11,631 bases of DNA from an uncultured Flavobacterium sp. (GTDB lineage: Bacteria > Bacteroidota > Bacteroidia > Flavobacteriales > Flavobacteriaceae), in assembly GCA_945957245.1 (NCBI GenBank), contig CAMFLD010000043.1, positions 1-11,631 of the forward strand. Reading direction: 5' to 3'. Both the position numbers and the translations under genes were made by a program. Positions 1 through 8,083 of the stretch are shown here, one piece after another (the stretch's first letter is position 1; the number at the start of each line of letters is the position of its first letter). The notes under the pieces were generated by a model. That model had not been told where the DNA came from and did no database searches. It worked only from the letters and a program-made list of their open reading frames with translations.

Positions 1-1175
1 GGGTAGCACATTGTAATTTTAAACTCCGGGGTGAAGAAAGTGATGGTGATGAAGCCTTTGTAAAAGCCGAATGCGAAAAGTTGGGCGTATTACTTTTTGT
101 CAATCATTTTGAAACCCAAAAATTTGCGGAACAACAAAAACTTTCTATTCAGGTAGTAGCCAGAAATCTGCGTTATGACTGGTTCAACACGTTGTTGATT
201 AATAATGATTACGATTATATTCTGACCGCTCATCACCTTGACGACAGCCTGGAAACCTTTTTAATTAATTTTACAAGAGGTACCGGAATTGATGGCCTTA
301 CTGGAATTCCACAGCAAAATGGGCCTATTATCAGACCATTATTGGTTTTTTCCAGAGATGAAATCGAAGCTTATGCTAAAGCAAATGATATCAATTGGCG
401 GGAAGACAGCAGTAATGCTTCCGATAAATACCTTCGTAATAAACTTCGCCATGAAGTCATTCCGGTTTTAAAGGAACTCAATCCGGGATTACTGGATTCA
501 TTTGAAAATACTATTGTAAGCCTTAAACAGGCGCAGACTATGGTAGACGATGCTTCCCGTATGATTTACCGAAAAGTAGTCTCCGAGGTTAATTCACAGA
601 TTCGAATCAATCTTACCGATCTGATGCAGCTGCCTAATTATAACGCCTATCTTTATCAATGGCTTGAAGCTTTTGGTTTTACAGATTGGATGGCTATTAA
701 TGATTTAGTTACAGCGCAGTCAGGAAAGCAAATCCATTCTAAGAACCATACCTTGCTGAAGGATAGGAGTGAGCTTATCATTTACCAAAAAACCAAAGAA
801 GAGCCAACACAACATTTCCGGATTAATAAAGAAGAGAAAGACGTTAAATTTCCCTTAAAAATTTCGTTTTGTAATGTAGGCGACATCACGGTTCAAACAA
901 GTAGTACTATCTTTGTTGACGAAGAAAAACTTCAGTATCCTCTGGAAATACGTAAATGGCAGGAAGGCGATTGGTTTTATCCTCTAGGAATGCAGGGCAA
1001 AAAAAAGCTGGCCAAATTTTTTAAGGATGAAAAGTTTTCACTCGTAGATAAAGCAGAAACGTGGCTTCTGTGCTCCGATAACCAAATTGTTTGGGTTATT
1101 GGCAAAAGGCAGGATGAACGGTTCAAAGTAACAGAACAAACCACTAGAATATTACAAATACAACTTCAGGAATGA
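1..1175 (+). CDS. tilS: tRNA(Ile)-lysidine synthetase TilS, 5'-truncated by the window edge
   Basis: TilS ligates lysine to C34 of the CAU-anticodon tRNA-Ile in an ATP-dependent reaction, which switches it to reading AUA. The frame is open from base 3 and begins AHCNFKLRG-EESDGDE, a TilS core motif, so the gene starts upstream of the window. The ATP-binding PP-loop (SGGxDS) is off the edge. Visible parts are TAHHLDDSLET and the following TRGTGIDGL (about nt 226-290), the EDSSNASDKYLRNKLRHE region (about nt 399-455), a TilS substrate-binding stretch, and the C-terminal domain with GDWFYPLGMQGKKKLAKFF (about nt 966-1022). About 390 residues are present, so I estimate some 45 are missing. A TTG at 81 is not the start, because conserved sequence continues upstream of it. 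The stop overlaps the next ATG (ATGA), implying translational coupling with dsbD. Family identity is firm. Confidence 0.95.
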   Translation, partial: VAHCNFKLRGEESDGDEAFVKAECEKLGVLLFVNHFETQKFAEQQKLSIQVVARNLRYDWFNTLLINNDYDYILTAHHLDDSLETFLINFTRGTGIDGLTGIPQQNGPIIRPLLVFSRDEIEAYAKANDINWREDSSNASDKYLRNKLRHEVIPVLKELNPGLLDSFENTIVSLKQAQTMVDDASRMIYRKVVSEVNSQIRINLTDLMQLPNYNAYLYQWLEAFGFTDWMAINDLVTAQSGKQIHSKNHTLLKDRSELIIYQKTKEEPTQHFRINKEEKDVKFPLKISFCNVGDITVQTSSTIFVDEEKLQYPLEIRKWQEGDWFYPLGMQGKKKLAKFFKDEKFSLVDKAETWLLCSDNQIVWVIGKRQDERFKVTEQTTRILQIQLQE

Positions 1176-3172
1176 ATAAAATAGTACTTACATTAATGCT
1201 GATTTTGGCTTTTACTACAGGTAATGCCCAAATCAGCAAACCGGTGAAATGGACTTCCAGAGTAGAAAAAATCTCCGAAACCGAATTTAATTTGGTTATG
1301 GAAGGTAAAATCGAAGAAGGATGGCACCTCTATTCGCAATACACACCCCAAGCCGAATTTGGTTCAGCCCTTCCGGCCGAATTCAAATTTGAAAACCCCA
1401 AAAATGAATATCAGTTAATCGGGAAGGTAAAAGAAAGCCCTTATAAAAAGCAGTTCAGTGAAGCGTTTAGCATTGACGAGTATTTCTTTGAAAACAAAGT
1501 AACCTTTACCCAAAAAGTAAAAGTTTTAAGCAATAAACTGAGTGTTATTAATGCCAAAATTGATTATCAGGTCTGCAAACAATCCTGTATCAATGATGAC
1601 ATGAAATTTAAGTTTCAGTTACCGGTTAAGGCTCAGCCTACTGAAGAACCGGCTGCAGGAATCAAAACCGATTCTTCTCAGGTAACAGCTCCAACAGCTC
1701 CTGTTACTAAAATTGAAGAGCCAAAAAAGAAGGTCGCACAAACACCTGCTAAGGAAGAGCAAAAAGGACTTTGGACAATTTTTATCCTGGCTTTTCTGGG
1801 TGGTCTGGCAGCACTTTTGATGCCTTGTATTTTTCCAATGATTCCATTAACCGTAAGTTTCTTCACGAAGCAAAGCAAATCGAAAGCAGCGGGTATAAGA
1901 AATGCAGTTATTTATGCCATTTCTATTATTGGAATCTATGTGATTTTGGGCTCGATTATTACTGCTATTTTTGGAGCTGAAGCCCTGAATGAACTGTCTA
2001 CCAGCGTCTGGTTTAACCTAGCGTTCTTTGTACTACTTGTAGTATTTGCTATCTCATTTTTAGGAGCATTCGAAATTGTACTGCCAAGCTCATGGTCAAC
2101 CAAACTGGACAGTCAGGCAGATAAAGGCGGAATTTTAGGAATTGTTTTCATGGCTTTGGCACTTGCCGTAGTTTCGTTTTCCTGTACCGGGCCTATTGTT
2201 GGTTCCTTACTTGTCGAATCTGCCACCAGAGGAGGAATTGCGCCAATCGTGGGAATGTTTGGATTTTCATTGGCTATTGCATTACCATTCATGCTTTTCG
2301 CAATGTTCCCGGGTTGGTTAAATTCAATGCCAAAATCGGGCGGATGGCTTAATACCGTTAAAGTTTCCTTGGGCTTCTTAGAATTGGCTTTTGCCTTTAA
2401 GTTTTTGTCTAATGCTGATTTAGTACTTCAAAAACACTGGTTGCACAGGGAATTGTTTATTGCCATCTGGATTGCAGTTTTTGCGGCTTGGGCTTTGTAT
2501 CTTTTCGGAAGGTACATGCTGCCTCATGATTATGAAAAAGCAGATAAAATTGGGGTAGGAAGACTTATGATGGCCATTTTGGTTACTGCTTTCACACTTT
2601 ATATGATTCCGGGGCTTTGGGGAGCACCATTAAAAATACTGAGCGGATTAACGCCACCAATTAATTATGCTGAAAGTACAACCGGTTTTGGAGCTTCAGG
2701 TTCGAAAACAGATTTACCGGAACATGCCCATCTTGGCCCTCACGGAATAGTGGCTTTTGAGGATTATGATATTGGTTTGGCCTACGCCAAAAAAGTAAAT
2801 AAACCGATCCTTTTGGATTTTACAGGAGATGCCTGTGCTAACTGCCGTAAAATGGAAGACAATGTTTGGTCAGATCCTAAAGTTCTTGATATATTGAAAA
2901 ATAAGGTTGTCCTGATTTCACTGTATTGCGACCGTAAAATTGATTTACCGGTGGAACAACAATACATTTCAAAATCAACAGGAAAAGAGATAGTAACCAT
3001 TGGAAATAAATGGACCGATTTCCAAATTACCCGCTACAAAAGCAACTCACAGCCTTTGTATGTAATTGTTGATACTGACGGCAACGATTTGACAACCCCT
3101 ATTGCAGCAGAATACGATATAGAGGTATATAAAAAGTGGCTGGAAGATGGCATTTCAAAATTCAAAAAATAA
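1172..3172 (+). CDS. dsbD: Thiol:disulfide interchange protein DsbD (cytochrome c biogenesis/thioredoxin fusion)
   Basis: DsbD carries electrons from cytoplasmic thioredoxin across the inner membrane to periplasmic thiol-reducing partners. The 666-residue protein has the full three-part design. Residues 1-19 are a signal peptide ending GNA|Q. A periplasmic N-terminal domain follows, with the cysteine pair C135/C139 (VCKQSC). A charged Pro/Ala/Lys linker (about 150-197) leads to roughly eight membrane segments (about 198-490) carrying the electron-transfer cysteines C219 (MPCIFPMIP) and C338 (SCTGPIVG). The C-terminal thioredoxin domain has the active site C555-A-N-C558. All six expected cysteines are present, so it should be functional. 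The usual Trp before the thioredoxin CxxC is Ala here; I believe this is common in Bacteroidota versions, but that is from memory. The ATG overlaps the tilS stop by 4 bp, and a strong terminator starts at its own stop codon. Confidence 0.93.
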   Translation: MNKIVLTLMLILAFTTGNAQISKPVKWTSRVEKISETEFNLVMEGKIEEGWHLYSQYTPQAEFGSALPAEFKFENPKNEYQLIGKVKESPYKKQFSEAFSIDEYFFENKVTFTQKVKVLSNKLSVINAKIDYQVCKQSCINDDMKFKFQLPVKAQPTEEPAAGIKTDSSQVTAPTAPVTKIEEPKKKVAQTPAKEEQKGLWTIFILAFLGGLAALLMPCIFPMIPLTVSFFTKQSKSKAAGIRNAVIYAISIIGIYVILGSIITAIFGAEALNELSTSVWFNLAFFVLLVVFAISFLGAFEIVLPSSWSTKLDSQADKGGILGIVFMALALAVVSFSCTGPIVGSLLVESATRGGIAPIVGMFGFSLAIALPFMLFAMFPGWLNSMPKSGGWLNTVKVSLGFLELAFAFKFLSNADLVLQKHWLHRELFIAIWIAVFAAWALYLFGRYMLPHDYEKADKIGVGRLMMAILVTAFTLYMIPGLWGAPLKILSGLTPPINYAESTTGFGASGSKTDLPEHAHLGPHGIVAFEDYDIGLAYAKKVNKPILLDFTGDACANCRKMEDNVWSDPKVLDILKNKVVLISLYCDRKIDLPVEQQYISKSTGKEIVTIGNKWTDFQITRYKSNSQPLYVIVDTDGNDLTTPIAAEYDIEVYKKWLEDGISKFKK

Positions 3173-3204
3173 AAAAAGGCTTCTCTATTGAGAAGCCTTT
3201 TTTT
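3171..3204 (+). terminator. Rho-independent terminator after tilS-dsbD
   Basis: Perfect 8-bp stem GGCTTCTC (3178-3185) / GAGAAGCC (3190-3197) with loop TATT, followed by seven T (3198-3204) and preceded by seven A (3171-3177) that can extend the stem. It begins within the dsbD stop codon and ends the operon. The leading A tract would also give a U tail on the other strand, although no minus-strand gene ends here. Confidence 0.93.
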
Positions 3205-3235
3205 ATTTATAAACGCAACCTATATGGTTTTTTGT

Positions 3236-3243
3236 TATCTTTA
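3236..3243 (+). promoter_or_regulatory. Weak candidate -7 element for the lipoprotein gene
   Basis: TATCTTTA matches the Bacteroidota -7 consensus TAnnTTTG at all but the last base. It lies 19 bp before the ATG at 3263 and downstream of the dsbD terminator, where a promoter is needed. No TTG is visible at the expected -33 spacing, so the call is tentative. Confidence 0.35.
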
Positions 3244-3262
3244 TTTTCAAGACCAATACTTT

Positions 3263-5056
3263 ATGAAAAAAATTAAACTTCTCCCAGTCATTTTGATGTT
3301 TGTATTTGCATTTACATCCTGTGACCCAAGTGAAAGCAAAGGCTCTTCACAAAATGATGATACGTTTGCAGAAAATTTCGGCAATGGGGCTTCTAAAGAT
3401 TTTATCGGTCAGGTTGTTGATACAAACAATCATCCGATACAAAATGCAACTGTTACCATTGGAACATCAACCATTCAAACAGATGTTAATGGTGTCTTTA
3501 TTATCAATAATGCTTCGGTACATGAAAAATTTGCCTACATCAAAGTTGCCAAAGCAGGATATATTGATGGTTCACGGGCGATGGTTCCCACTTCAGGAAA
3601 GAATAATGTTAAAATAATGATGATTCCAAATTCCCCTTTGGAGACCATACAATCTGGGGTTGAAAGTGAAGTAGCGCTGCCTTCGGGAACCAAAGTTACT
3701 TTTGACGGTGCATTTCAGGACGAAAACGGAAACCCGTATTCAGGTTCCGTTAGTGTTGCGATGTATCATCTATTGCCGGGCAATCAAAATATTGATAAGC
3801 TGATGCCGGGAATGCTGTATGCGCAGACCAAAAACAATCAGGAAGCTGTTTTAGAAACCTTTGGGATGCTGAATGTTGAATTGCGTGGCAGTGGAGGTCA
3901 AAAATTGAATCTCATGGAAGGTCACACAGCCGAAATCACTATGAAAATTGACGATAGTCAAACGGGAACGGCACCAAGTTCGATTCCTCTATGGCATTTT
4001 GACGAGGCAAAAGGCTATTGGAAAGAAGATGGCGAAGCGACTAAAGTCGGTAATAATTATGTTGGAGAAGTTTCCCATTTCTCGTGGTGGAATTGTGATC
4101 AATATTCATCAACCGCTATGTTGACACTCACTATTGTGGATGTAGAAGGAAATCCGATTTCTAATTTAGGGGTAAAGTTAACCGTTAATGCTGTAAATTT
4201 CAGTTCGTATGTTCAATTAACAGATAGCTCAGGCTCCATTTCGGGTGTAGTACCATCAAATGAGGTCATGACTTTGGTGGTTTACAATCAATGTAATGAT
4301 ATTGTCTATACTTCGCAAATCGGACCTTTTACAAGTTCAACCATATTACCGCAGATAACTTTAAATACAAGTTCAACCCCGGTTACCAGAATTACAGGCA
4401 GCCTGATTAAATGCAATAGCAGCAAGGTTACCAATGGTTATGTTAAATTAGCAAGAAATGGACGTGTTAGCTTTTCAACGGTTGACAATAATGGGAATTT
4501 TAGCTTCAGGGAAATTTACTGCCCAGCATCCCCACAATTTACATTAACAGGGATTGATTTTGATAATTATCAGTCCACGGGCGATATTACGTACAACGCC
4601 ATTGAAGGAATAACCAGCATAGGAGGTCTTATGGCCTGTAATACGATCTCTGAATTTGTATCATATAAGGTAGATGATTATCCACCACAAATTTTAACTA
4701 ACTATATAATGGCAGAATGGTCAGTATCAGAGCATCTCTTTTATGCAGGGGCTAATAATTCTGATATGCCTCCGGCGGGTTATGCCTCAGATACTAATTA
4801 TTTTACTTTTGTTGGGAATTCAAAGCAGCCTGGTACTTATCAGAATATGGATTTTTTTGCATCATTCAGTTTTGGAAATATAGGCTCTTTATCAGGTTCT
4901 TTTTCCGGGCCTAACAATGTCAAGTTTCATTTAAATAAATTTGGAAGTGTAGGGGATTATATTGACATTACCTGTGAGGGTACTTTTGATGACTGGTACG
5001 GGGTTACCCGTCATATATCTGCTATTGCCCACCTAAAGAGACATCCTGATAATTAA
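3263..5056 (+). CDS. Predicted lipoprotein with carboxypeptidase-regulatory-like domain, function unknown
   Basis: 597 residues. I chose ATG 3263 because it opens a clear lipoprotein signal peptide (MKKIKLLPVI..., lipobox FTSC, lipidated C20). The longer reading starting at TTG 3188 begins inside the preceding terminator and has no signal peptide at its start. After a Ser/Asp/Glu-rich tether (21-45) comes a CarboxypepD_reg-like beta-sandwich (about 47-122; FIGQVVDTNNHPIQNATV, TDVNGVF). A beta-rich segment includes IPLWHFDEAKGYWKEDG and ends VSHFSWWNCD (about 241-279). A second beta-sandwich-like repeat follows (about 377-420; ITGSLIKC..., VDNNGNFSF), then a C-terminal beta-rich region of about 170 residues that I do not recognise. 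No catalytic motif is seen. It is probably outer-membrane-attached. It appears monocistronic, between two terminators. A binding or structural surface role is inference. Confidence 0.8.
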   Translation: MKKIKLLPVILMFVFAFTSCDPSESKGSSQNDDTFAENFGNGASKDFIGQVVDTNNHPIQNATVTIGTSTIQTDVNGVFIINNASVHEKFAYIKVAKAGYIDGSRAMVPTSGKNNVKIMMIPNSPLETIQSGVESEVALPSGTKVTFDGAFQDENGNPYSGSVSVAMYHLLPGNQNIDKLMPGMLYAQTKNNQEAVLETFGMLNVELRGSGGQKLNLMEGHTAEITMKIDDSQTGTAPSSIPLWHFDEAKGYWKEDGEATKVGNNYVGEVSHFSWWNCDQYSSTAMLTLTIVDVEGNPISNLGVKLTVNAVNFSSYVQLTDSSGSISGVVPSNEVMTLVVYNQCNDIVYTSQIGPFTSSTILPQITLNTSSTPVTRITGSLIKCNSSKVTNGYVKLARNGRVSFSTVDNNGNFSFREIYCPASPQFTLTGIDFDNYQSTGDITYNAIEGITSIGGLMACNTISEFVSYKVDDYPPQILTNYIMAEWSVSEHLFYAGANNSDMPPAGYASDTNYFTFVGNSKQPGTYQNMDFFASFSFGNIGSLSGSFSGPNNVKFHLNKFGSVGDYIDITCEGTFDDWYGVTRHISAIAHLKRHPDN

Positions 5057-5060
5057 TAAT

Positions 5061-5092
5061 AAAAAAACCTTCCCAATCGGGAAGGTTTTTTT
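5061..5092. terminator. Bidirectional terminator between convergent genes
   Basis: Perfect 7-bp stem CCTTCCC (5068-5074) / GGGAAGG (5079-5085) with loop AATC, flanked by A7 (5061-5067) and T7 (5086-5092). The symmetry gives a U tail on both strands. It sits 4 bp after the lipoprotein stop and 1 bp beyond the stop of the minus-strand gene, so it serves both. Confidence 0.93.
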
Positions 5093-5093
5093 G

Positions 5094-5618
5094 TTATCCT
5101 AATACATCGGCAACTTCTGTTTTTAGATAGCTTAAAGCTAATTGCGAAGCCGAATTTCCATCCAGCATATTGCTGAGTATCTTTTCCCGCAACTGGTCAG
5201 CGTTTGCTACAGAAGTATCAAGAGCTGTTTTTCTAATATTCTGAATGATAGTGTTTTTTGCTGTTAAAACCATAGTCCAGCATTCATCCGTTATATAAAT
5301 CTGCTGGGTCAGGTTGTGTTCGTATTCCTGCTCAATGTGGTGTATCAAAAGATTGGAATAATCTACTTTGTCATCACTCAAAGGTGCCACCCGTATAAGG
5401 AGTTTGGCCGGGCTGATACGTTCTAAAAATAAAGCAAGCCGCTCATAAGCCTGAAGGCGTAACGGCATCGAATGTTTTTGATTTTCCCTTTGCAATAACC
5501 AGCGTCTTGTTTTTTGCTGATCTTTAAAGTGACTGTCAAATAAATAGTAAGCAACACCACCCGTAACTAAGGCGGGAACAGCATACATTAATGCATCGAA
5601 AAGTTTATCTAAGTTCAT
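5094..5618 (-). CDS. Small membrane-anchored protein, function unknown
   Basis: 174 residues from the ATG at 5618 (MNLDKLFDALMYAVPALVTG...). One hydrophobic segment near the N-terminus (about 8-27) should anchor it in the inner membrane. The rest is soluble, mostly helical and charged, with RENQKHSMPLRLQAYERLALFLERISPAKLL as the most distinctive stretch. I recall similar proteins of about this size as conserved hypotheticals in Flavobacteriaceae (possibly the DUF7935 family), but the family name is uncertain and no function is known to me. An upstream in-frame ATG at 5684 would add 22 residues. I prefer 5618 because an exact -7 promoter element lies between the two, placing 5684 upstream of the likely transcription start. 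It is divergent from pcrA and convergent with the lipoprotein gene. Confidence 0.75.
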   Translation of the reverse strand: MNLDKLFDALMYAVPALVTGGVAYYLFDSHFKDQQKTRRWLLQRENQKHSMPLRLQAYERLALFLERISPAKLLIRVAPLSDDKVDYSNLLIHHIEQEYEHNLTQQIYITDECWTMVLTAKNTIIQNIRKTALDTSVANADQLREKILSNMLDGNSASQLALSYLKTEVADVLG

Positions 5619-5643
5619 AGTGATTTTTAGTAAAAATTGTTGA

Positions 5644-5651
5644 CAAATATA
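5644..5651 (-). promoter_or_regulatory. -7 promoter element for the minus-strand hypothetical gene
   Basis: On the minus strand the sequence reads TATATTTG, an exact TAnnTTTG match, ending 25 bp before the ATG at 5618. Transcription starting a few bases downstream leaves a leader of about 20 nt. No clear TTG is seen at the -33 spacing, so the assignment rests on the -7 box and its position. Confidence 0.6.
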
Positions 5652-5673
5652 ATAGAAATACCCGTAGATTTTA

Positions 5674-5704
5674 TTGTAATTCATAGCTAGTAATTATAAA
5701 TTTG
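5674..5704 (+). promoter_or_regulatory. Bacteroidota-type promoter for pcrA
   Basis: TTG (5674-5676) and TAAATTTG (5697-5704) are separated by 20 bp, matching the TTG-N17-23-TAnnTTTG arrangement known from Flavobacterium. The -7 box ends only 13 bp before the first ATG of pcrA at 5718, so the mRNA leader would be very short. Confidence 0.65.
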
Positions 5705-5717
5705 AACTTTCTGAAAA

Positions 5718-8051
5718 ATGATGATAGATAAATATATTTCCCAACTCAACGATGCCCAGCAGGCGCCTGTATATCAAAAAGATGGGCCTATGATTATCAT
5801 AGCCGGTGCGGGTTCGGGCAAAACACGTGTGCTTACGATGCGTATTGCCTACCTAATGAGCCTGGGTGTGGATGCCTTTAATATTCTGGCGCTTACCTTT
5901 ACCAATAAGGCCGCCCGTGAAATGAAGAAACGTATCGGTGATATTGTAGGAGCCAATGAAGCTAAAAACCTGTGGATGGGGACTTTTCACTCGGTTTTTG
6001 CCCGTATCTTAAGAAGTGAGGCCGACAAGCTGGGTTATCCTTCTAATTTTACGATTTATGATACTCAGGACAGTGTCCGGCTTATTTCAGCGATTATCAA
6101 AGAAATGCAGCTGGATAAAGATGTTTATAAACCAAAACAGGTTCTGGGTAGGATTTCGTCTTATAAAAATTCACTCATTACTGTAAAAGCTTATTTCAAT
6201 AATCCCGAACTTCAGGAGGCGGATGCAATGAGCAAAAAGCCCCGTCTGGGTGAAATCTATGAAAATTACGTTAACCGCTGTTTTAAAAGCGGAGCTATGG
6301 ATTTTGACGATTTGCTTTTGAAAACCAATGAGCTTTTAAATCGATTTCCTGATGTTTTGGCCAAATACCAACACCGGTTTCAGTACATTTTGGTGGATGA
6401 GTATCAGGATACCAATCATTCGCAGTACCTGATTGTACGTGCCTTGTCAGATAGGTTCCAAAATATCTGCGTAGTGGGTGATGATGCCCAGAGTATCTAT
6501 GCTTTTCGTGGAGCGAATATCAATAATATCCTTAATTTTCAGAAGGATTATGAAAATGTAAAGACCTATCGTTTGGAACAAAATTACCGTTCCAGTAAGA
6601 ACATAGTTGAAGCCGCCAATTCGATTATTGATAAGAATAAAACCAAACTCGAAAAGGTAGTTTGGACTGCCAATGATTTTGGTCCTAAAATAAAAGTGCA
6701 CCGCAGCGTAACCGATGGGGAAGAAGGCCGATATGTGGCAGGCGAAATCTTTGAACAGAAAATGCGCAATCAGATGCGGAACGGTCAGTTTGCTATTTTA
6801 TATCGCACCAATGCACAGTCCAGAGCTATGGAGGATGCACTCCGCAAACGTGATATTCCGTATCGTATTTATGGAGGTTTGTCCTTTTATCAACGGAAGG
6901 AAATTAAAGATGTTTTGTGTTACCTGCGATTGATTATTAATCCGAAGGATGAAGAAGCCTTAGTTCGGGTTATTAATTATCCAGCCCGAGGAATAGGGGA
7001 TTCGACTGTAGAAAAACTTACCGTGGCGGCAAACCATTACAAACGCTCTATTTTTGAGGTAATGGAAAATATCGATAAGATAGATTTAAAATTAAATTCG
7101 GGAACGAAGCAAAAGCTGGAAGATTTTGTAACGATGATTAAGAGTTTTCAAATCATCAATGAGCAGCAGGATGCTTTTGTTTTAACCGAACATGTAACCA
7201 AAAAAACAGGCTTAATTCAGGAACTCAAAAAAGACGGCACTCCTGAAGGGATTGCCCGTATTGAGAATATTGAAACTCTGATGGGTGGTATCAAGGATTT
7301 TATCGAAGGGCAAAGGGAAATTGACGGGGCAAGAGGTGCGCTTTCTGAATTTTTAGAAGATGTGGCTTTGGCTACAGATTTGGATAATGATACCGGAGAT
7401 GATGATCGTGTGGCTTTAATGACCATTCACCTGGCCAAAGGATTGGAGTTTCCGTATGTGTTTGTAGTGGGCATGGAAGAAGATTTATTTCCAAGTGCCA
7501 TGAGCTTAAACACCCGTAGCGAACTGGAAGAAGAAAGAAGACTGTTTTATGTAGCGTTGACCCGTGCGGAGCATCAGGCTTATTTGACGTATGCACAGTC
7601 CCGTTACCGATGGGGTAAGCTTGTCGACAGTGAGCCTTCCCGTTTCATAGAAGAAATCAAGGATGAGTATTTAGAATATGTCAACCCGATGGATAATGGT
7701 TATCGCTATAAACCGAGTATCGATATTGATATTTTTGGTGATGTCGATAAATCAAAACTGCGTTTGAACAAGCCCACAGCAGGAACGCCTCCAAAAAGGC
7801 ATGATGAGGAACCGGTTTCTTCTATTAATATCCGAAAACTAAAACCAGTTTCGAGCAATGCATCAGGAAATACTAATTTGTTTGACAGTAAATTAACAGT
7901 TGGAAATGTGGTAATGCACGAGCGTTTCGGAAGAGGACAAATTCTGAATCTTGAAGGTGCCGGTGCTGATAAAAAAGCAGAGATTAAGTTTGAAGTGGGC
8001 GGTATCAAAAAATTATTGCTGCGGTTTGCCAAACTTGAAGTAGTAGGATAA
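5718..8051 (+). CDS. pcrA: UvrD/PcrA-type superfamily 1 DNA helicase
   Basis: ATP-dependent 3'-5' DNA helicase acting in nucleotide excision repair, mismatch repair and clearing of recombinase or stalled transcription complexes. The 777-residue protein shows all SF1A motifs in order: Q motif (LNDAQQAPV, 10-18), Walker A AGAGSGKT (29-36), Ia TFTNKAAREM, Ib GTFHSVFARIL, Walker B DEYQDTN (from D227), motif III GDDAQSIYAFRGA, motif IV EQNYRSS, motif V MTIHLAKGLE (about 568-577) and motif VI ERRLFYVALTRAE (about 606-618). A low-complexity linker (about 665-725) precedes a C-terminal Tudor-like domain (about 726-777; VGNVVMHERFGRGQI), which in PcrA/UvrD contacts RNA polymerase. The length is slightly above the usual 720-740. 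ATG codons at 5718 and 5721 are both possible starts. UvrD is an equally valid name. It is first of three closely spaced plus-strand genes. Confidence 0.95.
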   Translation: MMIDKYISQLNDAQQAPVYQKDGPMIIIAGAGSGKTRVLTMRIAYLMSLGVDAFNILALTFTNKAAREMKKRIGDIVGANEAKNLWMGTFHSVFARILRSEADKLGYPSNFTIYDTQDSVRLISAIIKEMQLDKDVYKPKQVLGRISSYKNSLITVKAYFNNPELQEADAMSKKPRLGEIYENYVNRCFKSGAMDFDDLLLKTNELLNRFPDVLAKYQHRFQYILVDEYQDTNHSQYLIVRALSDRFQNICVVGDDAQSIYAFRGANINNILNFQKDYENVKTYRLEQNYRSSKNIVEAANSIIDKNKTKLEKVVWTANDFGPKIKVHRSVTDGEEGRYVAGEIFEQKMRNQMRNGQFAILYRTNAQSRAMEDALRKRDIPYRIYGGLSFYQRKEIKDVLCYLRLIINPKDEEALVRVINYPARGIGDSTVEKLTVAANHYKRSIFEVMENIDKIDLKLNSGTKQKLEDFVTMIKSFQIINEQQDAFVLTEHVTKKTGLIQELKKDGTPEGIARIENIETLMGGIKDFIEGQREIDGARGALSEFLEDVALATDLDNDTGDDDRVALMTIHLAKGLEFPYVFVVGMEEDLFPSAMSLNTRSELEEERRLFYVALTRAEHQAYLTYAQSRYRWGKLVDSEPSRFIEEIKDEYLEYVNPMDNGYRYKPSIDIDIFGDVDKSKLRLNKPTAGTPPKRHDEEPVSSINIRKLKPVSSNASGNTNLFDSKLTVGNVVMHERFGRGQILNLEGAGADKKAEIKFEVGGIKKLLLRFAKLEVVG

Positions 8052-8083
8052 CTTTATTAATTCAAAATCATAACAATATAACT

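Noticed and set aside
81..1175. TilS starting at TTG 81
   Set aside because: The frame is open to base 3 and encodes the conserved AHCNFKLRG-type TilS motif upstream, so the gene is cut by the window edge.
3188..3262. 25-residue N-terminal extension of the lipoprotein from TTG 3188
   Set aside because: The TTG lies inside the dsbD terminator hairpin, and a complete lipoprotein signal peptide begins at ATG 3263.
5619..5684. 22-residue N-terminal extension of the minus-strand hypothetical protein
   Set aside because: An exact -7 promoter box lies within it, so the upstream ATG is probably not transcribed from that promoter.
6447..8032. Several minus-strand open frames of 60-110 codons inside pcrA
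   Set aside because: They are antisense to a fully conserved helicase, have no family features and no start signals.
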